From: Bradyrhizobium iriomotense
GTDB taxonomy: Bacteria > Pseudomonadota > Alphaproteobacteria > Rhizobiales > Xanthobacteraceae
Length of the DNA: 64,000 bases
Assembly: GCF_018130765.1 (NCBI RefSeq)
Contig: NZ_JAFCJZ010000001.1
Location: 496,001-560,000 of the forward strand
Direction of reading: 5' to 3'
Below the pieces are notes generated by a model. It was not told the origin of the DNA. It saw only the letters and a list, made by a program, of their open reading frames with translations, and made no database searches. Position 1 is the stretch's first letter. Every line of letters begins with the position of its first letter. Made by a program: the position numbers and the translations under genes. This document shows, one piece after another, positions 52,536 through 61,573 of this stretch.

Positions 52536-53141
52536 CTAGGCGGCGCGATTGCCGTACATGCTGGAGATGATCTTCCAGCAGGTCGAGTTGAAGCTGAGCA
52601 GAGCCCGGCCCGCCGTGAACGGCGCGGCCGCGAGATCCGCCAACTCCGCCTCGGGCGTCTTGGCCAGATCGATCGTTCCGGTCGATTCGCCGTGGCGGAA
52701 GGCCAGATGCGCACCGAACTTCCTGGCGAGCGCCCGCATCGCGTGATTCTCGGCACCCGTCGTGATGCGCAGCTGCTTGTATCCCTTCCAGCGCGCCTCC
52801 GCGATCAGGCGGCGGAACAGCACGGTGCCGACGCCCTGGCGGCGTGCGGAAGCCTCCACGCTGAAAGCGACCTCGGGCAGTGAACCATCTTCCGGCGGAT
52901 GCAGCTCAGCCGCACCGCGGACCACGCCGTCGACGATATAGGCGACGATGACAGTGCCATCCTCGGCGCAGCGGGCGGCGTAACGCTCGATGAAGCTGTC
53001 GTCGAGAAAGCCGTTGAAACGGTCGTGCCGGCTTTCGGCATCGAGTCTCAGCAGGTGATCGCGCAAAAGCGGCAATTCTTCCTGCTGAATCAGGGTCCGC
53101 ACATAGCCCGGGGCAGTGCGGACGGTCTCTTGAAGTACCAC
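52536..53141 (-). CDS. GNAT-family N-acetyltransferase
   Basis: The 201-residue protein has a GNAT fold with the acetyl-CoA-binding motif A: VAFSVEASARRQGVGTVLFRRLIAEARW (about 97-125; R/Q-x-x-G-x-G/A) and a following strand QLRITTGAENHAMRALARKFG. The N-terminus (PLLRDHLLRLDAESRHDRFNGFL) resembles the acetyltransferase domain found in protein-acetylating (Pat-like) enzymes, here without the CoA-ligase part. It ends at the shared terminator. The acceptor is unknown. Confidence 0.87.
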   Translation of the reverse strand: MVLQETVRTAPGYVRTLIQQEELPLLRDHLLRLDAESRHDRFNGFLDDSFIERYAARCAEDGTVIVAYIVDGVVRGAAELHPPEDGSLPEVAFSVEASARRQGVGTVLFRRLIAEARWKGYKQLRITTGAENHAMRALARKFGAHLAFRHGESTGTIDLAKTPEAELADLAAAPFTAGRALLSFNSTCWKIISSMYGNRAA

Positions 53142-53294
53142 GTCAAAACTCCTCTTGGTGTCCCTCGAGGAGGCGTTCGAATCCCTAGGCCCCTTATATT
53201 GTGCATCGCAACACGTTTTTCAAGGCGGGAACCTGCCCAACTTAGCGGCATCGTGAACAACTATTTCGTTAACAAAATCAAAGACTCCGTAGTC

Positions 53295-53693
53295 TTACAG
53301 GACCAGCTGCGTCTGGGTCACCACGGCCACCAGCTTGCCATCCTCGGTCTCCAGCCGGGTGGTCCAGACCTGGGTCCGCCTGCCCCGGTGGACCGGGGTG
53401 GCGGTGGCAATCACCGTGGCCCCCTCCTTGGCCCCGCCGATGAAATTGGTCTTGCTCTCCAGCGTGGTCGTGCCCTTGGCGTCCTCGGGCAGGTTGATCA
53501 CGGTTGCCGCGGCGCCGACGGAATCAGCCAGCGCCATCACCGCGCCGCCGTGGATGGTGTGGTGCAGCGTGCAGAGATCAGGCCGGACCATCATCCGCGC
53601 CACCACGCGGTCCTTCCCGGCCTCGACGAACTCGACGCCTTTGAGCTCGGCGAACGGCATCTTCATCGCTTTAAGTTTCTCGAGCGGCGTCAT
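53295..53693 (-). CDS. PaaI-family hotdog thioesterase
   Basis: The 132-residue hotdog-fold protein carries the PaaI pattern: LHHTIHGGAVMALADSVGAAA (catalytic region with HGG and Asp), TTLESKTNFIGGAKEGATVIATATPVHRGRRTQVWTTRL. It would hydrolyse acyl- or aryl-CoA thioesters as a tetramer in the cytoplasm. The ATG at 53693 is chosen over 53708 because GGAGGAG lies 6-12 bases before it. Gene context gives no clue to the substrate. Confidence 0.9.
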   Translation of the reverse strand: MTPLEKLKAMKMPFAELKGVEFVEAGKDRVVARMMVRPDLCTLHHTIHGGAVMALADSVGAAATVINLPEDAKGTTTLESKTNFIGGAKEGATVIATATPVHRGRRTQVWTTRLETEDGKLVAVVTQTQLVL

Positions 53694-53811
53694 CGAATCT
53701 CCTCCCAATTCCTTGTGTTCTCAAGGTGAATTGCTTCGCGCGGCAAGGCAATGACGTCCGAGGTAATGGTTGCCGTGACTTCATCCGCGGCATGAGTGCA
53801 TATGGTCCACC

Positions 53812-54600
53812 ATGCGCCACTACCCGCCCCGCCGCATCGTCTGCCTGACCGAAGAGACGGTCGAGACACTCTACCTGCTCGGCGAGCAGGACCGCATCGT
53901 TGGCGTGTCCGGCTACGCCGTCCGTCCGCCCCAGGTCCGCCGTGAGAAGCCGCGGGTGTCGGCCTTCGTCTCCGCAGACATCCCGAAGATCCTGGCGCTG
54001 GAGCCGGACCTGGTGCTCGCATTCTCCGATCTTCAGGCCGGCATCGTTGCCGATCTCGTCCGCGCGGGCGTTGATGTCCATGTCTTCAACCAGCGTGACG
54101 TCGCTGGGATTCTGGCGATGATCAGGACGCTGAGTGCGCTGGTCGGTGCGGTCGAACGCGCGGACCAACTCGCGCAAGGCTTTGAGCGTCGCCTGGCGAC
54201 GATTGCAGCAACGCCACGCCCCTCGCCGCGGCCAAAGGTCTATTTCGAGGAGTGGGACGATCCGTTGATCTCCGGCATCGGCTGGGTCTCCGAACTGATC
54301 GAGATCGCCGGCGGCACGGATGTGTTTACCGAGTTGCGGCATCGGCAGGCCGCGAAGGATCGCATCATTTCACCGGATGCCGTGCGTAAGGCTGCGCCTG
54401 ATGTGATCCTCGCATCATGGTGTGGCAAGAAGGTCGTCCCTGCCCGCATTCGCGCGCGCGAGGGCTGGAGCGAAATTCCAGCCGTGCGTAACGACCGCAT
54501 TGTCGAGATCAAGTCGCCGATCATATTGCAGCCGGGACCGGCGGCGCTGACGGACGGGCTTGATGCGATCGTGAAGGCGCTGTGGGGCGAGCACGAGTGA
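53812..54600 (+). CDS. FecB/BtuF-like binding protein without signal peptide
   Basis: The 262-residue protein has the bilobal B12/iron-siderophore binding-protein fold: RIVCLTEETVETLYLLGEQDRIVGVSGYA at the start, ALEPDLVLAFSDLQAGIVADLVRAGVDVHVFN, and WVSELIEIAGGTDVF in the second lobe. It begins MRHYPPRRIVCL with no signal peptide, and no in-frame upstream start would add one, so it should be cytoplasmic. Similar proteins are annotated as cobalamin-binding, but transport genes are absent, so a cytosolic sensor or carrier role is as likely. Confidence 0.82.
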   Translation: MRHYPPRRIVCLTEETVETLYLLGEQDRIVGVSGYAVRPPQVRREKPRVSAFVSADIPKILALEPDLVLAFSDLQAGIVADLVRAGVDVHVFNQRDVAGILAMIRTLSALVGAVERADQLAQGFERRLATIAATPRPSPRPKVYFEEWDDPLISGIGWVSELIEIAGGTDVFTELRHRQAAKDRIISPDAVRKAAPDVILASWCGKKVVPARIRAREGWSEIPAVRNDRIVEIKSPIILQPGPAALTDGLDAIVKALWGEHE

Positions 54601-54620
54601 ATTTGCCGACGACTCTCTAG

Positions 54621-54769
54621 CCCCCTCATCCTGAGGTGCGAGCCGTGCGGCGCAAAGCGGCGCACGGGGAGCCTCGAAGGATGAACGGCCGAGATGCAGC
54701 CACGGGCCGTCGCCCTTCGAGGCTCGCTCGCGCTGCTGCGCACCGCGGCTCGCGCCTCAGGGTGACGGT
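54621..54769. repeat. Intergenic palindromic repeat, family D
   Basis: The outer arms CCTCATCCTGAGG(TGCGAG) and CTCGCGCCTCAGGGTGACGG are imperfect inverse copies, and an inner pair GAGCCTCGAAGG / CCTTCGAGGCTC is exact. This is a dispersed element type familiar from Bradyrhizobium intergenic regions. It lies directly after the binding-protein gene and is followed 30 bases later by another palindrome. Confidence 0.78.
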
Positions 54770-54800
54770 GATCAATTGGAGCATGCGGGTGCTCCAACCT

Positions 54801-54880
54801 CGTCATTGCGAGCGCAGCGAAGCAATCCAGACTGCCTTCGCGGAAAGATTCTGGATTGCTTCGCTACGCTCGCAATGACG
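54801..54880. repeat. Intergenic palindromic repeat, family E
   Basis: The 31-base arms (54801-54831 and 54850-54880), beginning CGTCATTGCGAGCG and ending CGCTCGCAATGACG, are inverse copies with one mismatch around an 18-base loop. The sequence type is a very common dispersed intergenic palindrome of several bacterial groups, Bradyrhizobium among them. The rest of 54881-55034 holds only the promoter region of the monooxygenase. Confidence 0.85.
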
Positions 54881-55034
54881 CTCCTTGAAATACCGAACTC
54901 AATCTTCAAGCATCGCGCGCCCAGCCTGCCCCAGCTGTTCCCTCCCAGCACAAACGCCGGGCGCGCGTAAGCAAGACGCTCTGTCCGCACGTCGCTAGCC
55001 TCTGATCCGACGAAACCAACCCAGGGGCCTGTCC

Positions 55035-56453
55035 ATGCGCAATCGTCTGATCCTCAACTGCTTCTCGATGAACGTCGTCTCCCACATCTATCACGGACTG
55101 TGGCGCCACCCCGACAGCACGCAGATGCATTTCGACAAGCTCAGCACCTGGATCGAGCTGACCAAGCTGCTGGAGCAAGGCTGCTTCGACGCGCTGTTCC
55201 TCGCCGATGTCATCGGCATCGACCCGGCCTACAAGGGATCATGGGACACCTACATCAGGGAAGGCTTGCAGATCCCCTGCAACGATTCCGCCGCGCTGTC
55301 CGCGGTATTGATCGGCGTCACCGAGAACCTCGGCCTCACCTTCACCAGCTCCATCATGTCGGAGCATCCATTCAGCTTCGCGCGGCGGCTGTCGACGCTG
55401 GATCATCTCAGCAACGGGCGCATCGGCTGGAACATCGTCACCAGCGTCAGCCATAACGCCGCGCAGAATTTCGGCTTCGACGAGATCATCCCGCATGACG
55501 AGCGCTACCGCCGCGCCGATGAATACATGGAGGTCGTCTACAAGCTCTGGGAAGGCTCGTGGGACGAAGGCGCGGTGCTCGGCGACAGGGAGAACGGCGT
55601 CTATGCCGATGCGAGCAAGATCCACCGCATCTATCATTCCGGCGAGCGCTACCGGGTGCTGGGGCCGCATCTCTGCTCGCCCTCGCCGCAGCGTACGCCG
55701 GTGCTCTACCAGGCCGGCGCCTCGCCGGTCGGTCAGTCCTTCGCCGCGCGCAACGCGGAAGGCACCTTCGTGCTCTATCCGACCATCGAAGGCGCGCGCA
55801 AAGGCATCGCGGCGACCCGCGCCGTCGCGGCAGCGAACGGACGACGGCCGGAGGACCTGAAATTCATCCAGGGCTTCTCTTTCGTCGTGGGCAGCACGGA
55901 GGAAGAAGCGTGGCGCAAGTCCGACGAGATCGACAAGGGCGTCAGCTATGACGGCCTCGCCGCACACATCAGCCGGGACATGGGCATCGACCTCGGCATG
56001 CTCGATCGCGACATGCCGATCGAACAGGCCAACATCGAGGGCCTGCGCGGATTCATCAGCATGTTCGAGGCCAGCAATCCCGGCAAGAAAGCGCGCGTCC
56101 AGGACCTCGCTTACGCGCTGTCCTACAACAGCCGCATCGTCGGCACGCCCGAGAGCATCGCCGACCAGCTCGAAGCCTGGCAGGATGCGGGCGTCGACGG
56201 CATCAACATGATCTGCCAGTATTTTCCAGGCTCCTATCGCGACTTCATTGAGCACGTGATTCCGGTGCTCCAGAAACGCGGCCTTGCCCAGCGCGAATAC
56301 GCACCGGGCACGTTGCGCGAAAAGATGTTCCCCGGCAGCGGCGGCCGGCTGAACGAGCGCCACCCCGCTGCGCGCTATCGCGGGGCCTTCAAGGGCGGCG
56401 GCGAGAAGAGCGCGGGCAGCACCGGCGTCAAGTGGCAGACGGAACGCGCATGA
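55035..56453 (+). CDS. FMN-dependent monooxygenase, NtaA/SnaA/DszA family
   Basis: A 472-residue bacterial-luciferase-fold oxygenase that uses reduced FMN supplied by a reductase. Family features are MNVVSHIYHGLWRHPDS near the start, LADVIGIDPAYKGS, SFARRLSTLDHLSNGRIGWNIVTS, YRRADEYMEVVYKLWEGSWD and VLYQAGASPVGQSFAARNAEGTF. Relatives attack chelators (NTA, EDTA), sulfones or alkyl compounds. Its stop overlaps the start of the flavin reductase gene (ATGA at 56450-56453), so the pair forms a two-component system. The substrate is unknown. Confidence 0.92.
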   Translation: MRNRLILNCFSMNVVSHIYHGLWRHPDSTQMHFDKLSTWIELTKLLEQGCFDALFLADVIGIDPAYKGSWDTYIREGLQIPCNDSAALSAVLIGVTENLGLTFTSSIMSEHPFSFARRLSTLDHLSNGRIGWNIVTSVSHNAAQNFGFDEIIPHDERYRRADEYMEVVYKLWEGSWDEGAVLGDRENGVYADASKIHRIYHSGERYRVLGPHLCSPSPQRTPVLYQAGASPVGQSFAARNAEGTFVLYPTIEGARKGIAATRAVAAANGRRPEDLKFIQGFSFVVGSTEEEAWRKSDEIDKGVSYDGLAAHISRDMGIDLGMLDRDMPIEQANIEGLRGFISMFEASNPGKKARVQDLAYALSYNSRIVGTPESIADQLEAWQDAGVDGINMICQYFPGSYRDFIEHVIPVLQKRGLAQREYAPGTLREKMFPGSGGRLNERHPAARYRGAFKGGGEKSAGSTGVKWQTERA

Positions 56454-56986
56454 GGAATGAGACTGTCATGGACCGTTCCGAGCCTGCCTTCGACGCGATG
56501 TCGAGGGCCAACGCCTTCAAGTCGGGCATGCGGAGATTTGCCTCCGGCGTCGCGCTCATCACGAGCGCCGCAGCCGGACAGCGCGCCGGGCTGGTCGCAA
56601 CCGCGATCAGCTCGGTCAGCACGGCGCCGCCGACCCTGCTGGTCTGCATCAACCGGAGCGCCTCGGCGCACGATGTCATCGATCGATCCGGCATCTATGC
56701 CGTCAACCTGCTGACCGCCGCCGACCTCGAACTTGTCGACGTCTTTTCACAATCAGCACGCCGCGCAGAGCGCTTCACGTCCGGCGATTGGCAGACGCAA
56801 ATCACCGGCGCGCCCGTGCTGGCTTCGGCGCTCGCCGCGTTCGATTGCAAGGTGGTGCAGCGGCTCGCCTACGAGACCCACACCATCTTCCTGGGCGAGG
56901 TCTTGCAGGTCGCGCTCGCCGAGCAGGATGTCGATCCCCTGCTCTACATGGACAGCGCATTCAGGCGGCTGGAGCGAGCCGCCTGA
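56450..56986 (+). CDS. Flavin reductase (HpaC/NtaB type)
   Basis: The 178-residue flavin:NAD(P)H oxidoreductase has the family pattern RRFASGVALITSAAAGQRAGLVATAISSVSTAPPTLLVCINRSASAHDVI and IYAVNLLTAADLELVDVFS. It supplies reduced flavin to the preceding monooxygenase; the ATGA overlap indicates coupled translation. The start at 56450 (MRNETVMDRSE) is set by that overlap, with GAGAG-type purines ahead. It is convergent with the AraC regulator, whose stop is 15 bases away. Confidence 0.92.
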   Translation: MRNETVMDRSEPAFDAMSRANAFKSGMRRFASGVALITSAAAGQRAGLVATAISSVSTAPPTLLVCINRSASAHDVIDRSGIYAVNLLTAADLELVDVFSQSARRAERFTSGDWQTQITGAPVLASALAAFDCKVVQRLAYETHTIFLGEVLQVALAEQDVDPLLYMDSAFRRLERAA

Positions 56987-57001
56987 CGCGACGCCGGCGG
57001 T

Positions 57002-57952
57002 TCACGCACCCTCGCTGCGATATTCCCGCGGCGTCTTTCCGAACCGCTGGCGAAATGTCCGGCTGAAATGCGAGAGGTCGTTGAAGCCCCAGCGCAAGGC
57101 GATCTCGGTCACCGTCTCGCTGTCCGCCGTCTGCTTCACGAAATCCCTGGCGCAACGCTCGAGACGCTGCTCCAGGACCAGGCGGCCGAACGAGCGACCG
57201 CCCTCCTCCAGCACCTTGTGCAGATAGCGCACGGAGATGCCGAAATGGGCGGCGACCTTGGCCGGCGCCAGCTCGGGATCGGCGACGTTGGTCTCGATGT
57301 GAGAGACCAGCGAGGCACATAGCGCCTGCCGCGCGGAGCCCGGCGCCATCTCCTGGGCGGCCTGCGTCGCACCGAGCGACATCGCCACGAGCTCGACCAT
57401 GCTGCTGCTCAGCGTTGCGCCGGTCGGCGAAAGTCCCTCGACATTGCGTACGATCGATTTGAGCAGATCGATGGCGACCGTACTGATGCCGCCATTGTCG
57501 GCGACGATCGTGGCCGTCGCCTTCTCGGGATTGCGCAGCAGCGGACGCAGCAGATGCCGCGGAATCCGGAACGAGTACTGCTCCCAATCATCACTGCAGT
57601 AGTCGTTGAGATAAGGCTCCGTCGAATCCACGATCGAGAACTCGCCGGGATTGAGCAGCGCGGCGCGACCGCCCTGCTGCATGCAGCATTGCCCCCGGAG
57701 CTGCAGATTGAGGAAATAGACTTCCGTCGGCATGCGGCTGATCTCGGAGCGCCCGCGATAGATCTTCTGACGGCCAGACGAGATGGTGGTGACGTTGATC
57801 GTCGAAAGCGGATGGGCGGTGACATGCCCGGCAAAGCCGCCCGGTGCGGGTTCGCGCACCGGATTGAGCGCGATATAGGCCTCGCAGAGGACCTCTCTCC
57901 AATAGCTGAACTGATCCCGCTCGGGCAGATCGTTCGTGGTCCAGGTCGCCAT
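57002..57952 (-). CDS. AraC-family regulator with AraC-binding-like N-terminal domain
   Basis: The 316-residue protein has an N-terminal sensor of the AraC-binding-like type (FSYWREVLCEAYIALNPV; PTEVYFLNLQLRGQCCMQQGGRAALLNPGEFSIVDSTEPY) and a C-terminal DNA-binding domain (KVAAHFGISVRYLHKVLEEGGRSFGRLVLEQRLERCA; SETVTEIALRWGFNDLSHFSRTFRQRFGKTPREYR). This layout resembles regulators of aromatic-compound and fatty-acid-type oxygenases (FeaR/XylS-like). It is divergent from the acyl-CoA-dehydrogenase-like gene and convergent with the flavin reductase, so it may control either. Confidence 0.9.
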   Translation of the reverse strand: MATWTTNDLPERDQFSYWREVLCEAYIALNPVREPAPGGFAGHVTAHPLSTINVTTISSGRQKIYRGRSEISRMPTEVYFLNLQLRGQCCMQQGGRAALLNPGEFSIVDSTEPYLNDYCSDDWEQYSFRIPRHLLRPLLRNPEKATATIVADNGGISTVAIDLLKSIVRNVEGLSPTGATLSSSMVELVAMSLGATQAAQEMAPGSARQALCASLVSHIETNVADPELAPAKVAAHFGISVRYLHKVLEEGGRSFGRLVLEQRLERCARDFVKQTADSETVTEIALRWGFNDLSHFSRTFRQRFGKTPREYRSEGA

Positions 57953-58203
57953 GGCAAATCCTCGACACAGAGTGAGACTGACATCTGAAAAAGCACTTTC
58001 CATGCCAGAACAGCACCAGCATTCAGCACAAACATTCGGCAACCGATAAGACAGAACGACTGCCCCATGCAGGCTGTTCACTGTCAGCACAAAGCCCGGG
58101 CGCTGTCGGGCAAGACCGTCGTTGCGCCCGCGCATAGCCTCCGCTCGCCAATCGATGCGCGCCACGAGACCGCGGTGCGCGGAAACGTCTTGAGGGGAAA
58201 GCC

Positions 58204-59457
58204 ATGGCCATCGATTTCGTACTCAGCCCGGAGCAGGCCGCACTTCGTGACGGCGCACGCAGCTTCGCGAACACGGTGCTGAAGGACGTCCGCACGACGA
58301 TCCGCCAGTATAGCAAGCCGGACGAGCGCTTCTATGCAACGCGGCCGTTTCACAAGAAGGCGGTCGAAGCAGGCTTCGTCAAAGGGCTGTTTCCGAAGGA
58401 GGTCGGCGGCACCGACGTTCCCGCACTCGACTTCGCCATCGCCGCCGAAGAGCTGGCCGCGGTCGATGTCAACGTGCCCAGCACGCTGCTCGGGACCGGT
58501 CTCTGCGTCAAACCCATCGTGTTCTTCGGCACCGAGGCGCAGAAGAAGCGCTTCCTGCCCGACTTCATCGAGGATGGAACCCGGCTCGGTGCGCTCGCCT
58601 TCACCGAGGTGACGGGCGGTGCAAACTTCGATGCGCGCGATCCGCGCTTCGGCGTGAAGACCTTTGCCAGGCGCGAGGGTGACGAATGGGTCATCAACGG
58701 CGAGAAGCACTACACGACGAACGGGACCGGCTGGGACGGCAAGAACTGCCATCTCTATGCCGTGGTGTGCCGAACCGATCCGAGCAAGGGGGCGCCGGAG
58801 TCGCTCGCCGTCATCATGGTGCCGGGCAACCTGCCGGGCGTCCAGGTGACGGGAATTCTGGACACGGCGGGACACCGGGCAACGATCTCGCCGCGGATGA
58901 AATTCGAGAATGTCCGCGTTCCCGCCGACAACATCATCGGCAAGCCCGGCGACGGCATCAAGATCGTCTCCACCAACTTCGCCTGGACCGCCGCGCTGAT
59001 CGGCGCCGCCTGCGTCGGCGTCATGCGCGCCGCCTTCGATCACGCGCTCGCCTTTGCCAGGAAGGATGCCCGCTCCGGGCCCCACCCCATCATCGACTAT
59101 CCGACCGTCGGCTACATGCTCGCCGACATCAAGATGAAGATCGAGGCCTGCCGCTACCTGACCTGGAAGTCCTGCCAGCAATACGATCTGTCGGGCGGAA
59201 AGGAGCACGAGCTCGCCGTGATGACGAAAGTGTTCTGCTCGGAGACCTGCGTGAACGTCGTCTACGACTGCATGCGCCTGGTCGGGGTCGACAGCTACAC
59301 CGACATGCATCCGCTGGCAGAACTCATGAACGATGCGATGTGCTTCCCGCTCTATGACGGCGGCAACATGGGGGCTCGCCGCCGGCAGCTCCACAGCATC
59401 ATCAAGAGCCCGTCCTACGATCCGCATTTCGCGCCTTACGGCACGTTCGGCGCGTGA
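58204..59457 (+). CDS. Acyl-CoA dehydrogenase-fold flavoprotein
   Basis: The 417-residue protein has the ACAD fold: FVLSPEQAALRDGARSFA at the start, GALAFTEVTGGANFDARDPRF (FAD/substrate region), NGEKHYTTNGTG, IIGKPGDGIKIVSTNFAWTAALIGAACVG and a C-terminal YDGGNMGARRRQLH. In typical acyl-CoA dehydrogenases the last motif has Glu as catalytic base (YEG); here it is Asp. It may thus be a dehydrogenase with a shifted base or an ACAD-fold monooxygenase. It is divergent from the AraC gene and near a flavin reductase. Confidence 0.85.
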   Translation: MAIDFVLSPEQAALRDGARSFANTVLKDVRTTIRQYSKPDERFYATRPFHKKAVEAGFVKGLFPKEVGGTDVPALDFAIAAEELAAVDVNVPSTLLGTGLCVKPIVFFGTEAQKKRFLPDFIEDGTRLGALAFTEVTGGANFDARDPRFGVKTFARREGDEWVINGEKHYTTNGTGWDGKNCHLYAVVCRTDPSKGAPESLAVIMVPGNLPGVQVTGILDTAGHRATISPRMKFENVRVPADNIIGKPGDGIKIVSTNFAWTAALIGAACVGVMRAAFDHALAFARKDARSGPHPIIDYPTVGYMLADIKMKIEACRYLTWKSCQQYDLSGGKEHELAVMTKVFCSETCVNVVYDCMRLVGVDSYTDMHPLAELMNDAMCFPLYDGGNMGARRRQLHSIIKSPSYDPHFAPYGTFGA

Positions 59458-59478
59458 ACGCCGGGATCGGCTCGCCGC

Positions 59479-60687
59479 TCACGTCACGGCATTCACGACC
59501 TGGTGTTCCGGTCGCCGCCACACCTCACCCGCGATCACGTCCTCGATGATCTCGGCCGCCTTCATCACCTCGCTCTCGCCGATATAGAGCGGCGTGAGGC
59601 CGAACCTCATGATGTCGGGCGCGCGGAAATCGCCGATGACGCCGCGCGCGATCAGCGCCTGCATGGCGGCGTAGCCGCCGTCGAAGGCGAAGGAGACCTG
59701 CGAGCCGCGGCGCTCATGCGCGCGCGGCGTGACCAGCTTCAGCGAGGGGCAGCGGCGCTCGACCTCGGCGATCAGGAGATCGCCGAGCGCCAGCGAGCGG
59801 GCCCGGACCTCGGCGATATCGACGCGGTCCCAGATGTCGAGCGAAGCTTCCAGCGCCGCCATCGCCAGCACCGGCGGGGTACCGACACGCATGCGCTCGA
59901 CGCCGCCGGCGGCGGCATAGGCAAGCTCGAACGCAAAGGGCTTGGCATGGCCCATCCACCCCGACAAGGCTGCGCGCGCGGTGTCGGCGTGGCGCGGGGC
60001 GACGTAGAGGAAGGCCGGCGCGCCGGGGCCAGCGTTGATGTATTTATAGGTGCACCCTGCGGCGAAATCGGCGCCACAGCCGGCAAGATCGACCGGCAGC
60101 GCACCGGCCGAATGCGCGAGATCCCAGACCGTGACGATGCCGAGCGCATGCGCTTTCGCCGTCAGTCTCGCCATGTCGTGGCGCCGGCCGGTGCGGTAAT
60201 CGACCTCGGTGATGTAGAGCACCGCGATCTCCTCCGACAGCGACGCCTCGATCTCCTCCGGTGCCACCAGGCGCAGTTGATGACCGCGCCCGAGCGTTTC
60301 GATCAGGCCTTCGGCCATGTAGAGATCGGTCGGGAAATTGCCGGTGTCGGACAGGACGACCTTGCGCGAGGCGGTCATGTCGAGCGCAGCGGCCAGCGCC
60401 TGGTAGACCTTGAGCGACAGCGTGTCGCCGACCATCACCGAGCCGGCTTCCGCGCCGATCAGCCGGGCGATGCGATCGCCGACATGGCGCGGCTGGGCGT
60501 ACCAGCCGGCGGTGTTCCAGGCGCGGATCAGCTCATCGCCCCACTCGGTCGTGATGACGCGGTTGACGCGCTCGGCAACGCCCAGCGGCAGCGCACCGAG
60601 CGAGTTGCCGTCGAGATAGATCACGCCCTCGGGCAGATGGAACAGAGCCTTGGTGTCATCATAGACGCGATATCTGGTCATAGGCAT
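59479..60687 (-). CDS. kynU: Kynureninase
   Basis: KynU is a PLP enzyme that cleaves kynurenine into anthranilate and alanine. The 402-residue protein shows LFHLPEGVIYLDGNSLGALP near the start, SDTGNFPTDLYMAEGL, WDLAHSAGALPVDL (Asp for the PLP ring) and TYKYINAGPGAPAFLYVAPRH with the PLP-binding Lys. Its length matches the family. It is 13 bases downstream of kynA on the same strand and completes tryptophan to anthranilate degradation. Confidence 0.95.
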   Translation of the reverse strand: MPMTRYRVYDDTKALFHLPEGVIYLDGNSLGALPLGVAERVNRVITTEWGDELIRAWNTAGWYAQPRHVGDRIARLIGAEAGSVMVGDTLSLKVYQALAAALDMTASRKVVLSDTGNFPTDLYMAEGLIETLGRGHQLRLVAPEEIEASLSEEIAVLYITEVDYRTGRRHDMARLTAKAHALGIVTVWDLAHSAGALPVDLAGCGADFAAGCTYKYINAGPGAPAFLYVAPRHADTARAALSGWMGHAKPFAFELAYAAAGGVERMRVGTPPVLAMAALEASLDIWDRVDIAEVRARSLALGDLLIAEVERRCPSLKLVTPRAHERRGSQVSFAFDGGYAAMQALIARGVIGDFRAPDIMRFGLTPLYIGESEVMKAAEIIEDVIAGEVWRRPEHQVVNAVT

Positions 60688-60700
60688 TTCTTGGGCATTT

Positions 60701-61540
60701 CTACAGAATGGTGCGGACGCGCCAGAGTTCGGGAAACAGCTCGACCTCCAGCATGCGCTTGAGATAGCTGACGCCGCCGGTGCCGCCGGTGCCGCGCTTG
60801 AAGCCGATGACGCGCTCGACCGTGGTCACGTGGTTGAAGCGCCAGCGCCGGAAATAGTCCTCGAAATCGACCAGCTTTTCGGCGAGCTCGTAGAGCATCC
60901 AGTGCGTCTCCGGCGCCTCATAGACGATACGCCAGGCCTGCAGCACGCCTTCGTTGAAGCTGTGGGTCTCGCGGACATCGCGCGCCAGCACCGCCGGCGG
61001 CATTTTCAGCCCGTTGCGGTCGGCGAGCCTGAGCACCTCGTCATAGAGGCTGGGCGTCGCAAGCTCGGCTTCGAGCAGCTTCGTCGTCTCGACATCGTGC
61101 GCGTGCGGCTTCAGCATCGCATGGTTGCGGTTGCCGAGCAGGAACTCAATCAGCCGGTACTGGCGCGACTGGAAACCCGAGGATTGGCCGAGCTGCGAGC
61201 GGAAGCGTGTATATTCGCTCGGCGTCATGGTCCGTAGCACGTCCCAGGCATTGTTGAGCTGCTCGAAGATGCGCGACATCCGCGCCAGCATCTTCATGGC
61301 GGGGGCAACCTCGTCTTTGGCGATGGCGCGGCGCGCGGCGCTGAGCTCGTGGATAGCGAGCCGCATCCACAGCTCCGTGGTCTGATGCTGGATGATGAAC
61401 AGCATCTCGTCATGCGCCTCCGACAGCGGATGCTGCGCACCGAGGATCGAATCGAGCGCGAGATAGTCGCCATAGGACATGCGCTTTGCGAAATCGGTCT
61501 CGGCGCCTTCGCTTGCGGGATCGTAATCGCTGGACGTCAT
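60701..61540 (-). CDS. kynA: Tryptophan 2,3-dioxygenase
   Basis: This heme enzyme opens the indole ring of L-tryptophan to N-formylkynurenine. The 279-residue protein carries the family features [39 protein letters not shown] (substrate-binding His and aromatic residues), [18 protein letters not shown] and the heme-ligand region [26 protein letters not shown]. It lies 13 bases before kynU and 33 bases after the kynurenine formamidase gene, so all three pathway steps are in one operon. Confidence 0.96.
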   Translation of the reverse strand: MTSSDYDPASEGAETDFAKRMSYGDYLALDSILGAQHPLSEAHDEMLFIIQHQTTELWMRLAIHELSAARRAIAKDEVAPAMKMLARMSRIFEQLNNAWDVLRTMTPSEYTRFRSQLGQSSGFQSRQYRLIEFLLGNRNHAMLKPHAHDVETTKLLEAELATPSLYDEVLRLADRNGLKMPPAVLARDVRETHSFNEGVLQAWRIVYEAPETHWMLYELAEKLVDFEDYFRRWRFNHVTTVERVIGFKRGTGGTGGVSYLKRMLEVELFPELWRVRTIL

Positions 61541-61573
61541 GGCTGGCCCTCCCGATCGATCATTCCGGCCTCC

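Noticed and set aside
59503..60762. Antisense open frame opposite kynureninase, and similar ones at 61874-63235 and 14384-15676
   Set aside because: Composition is Arg/Gly/Asp-rich with no fold; each lies opposite a confidently assigned gene.
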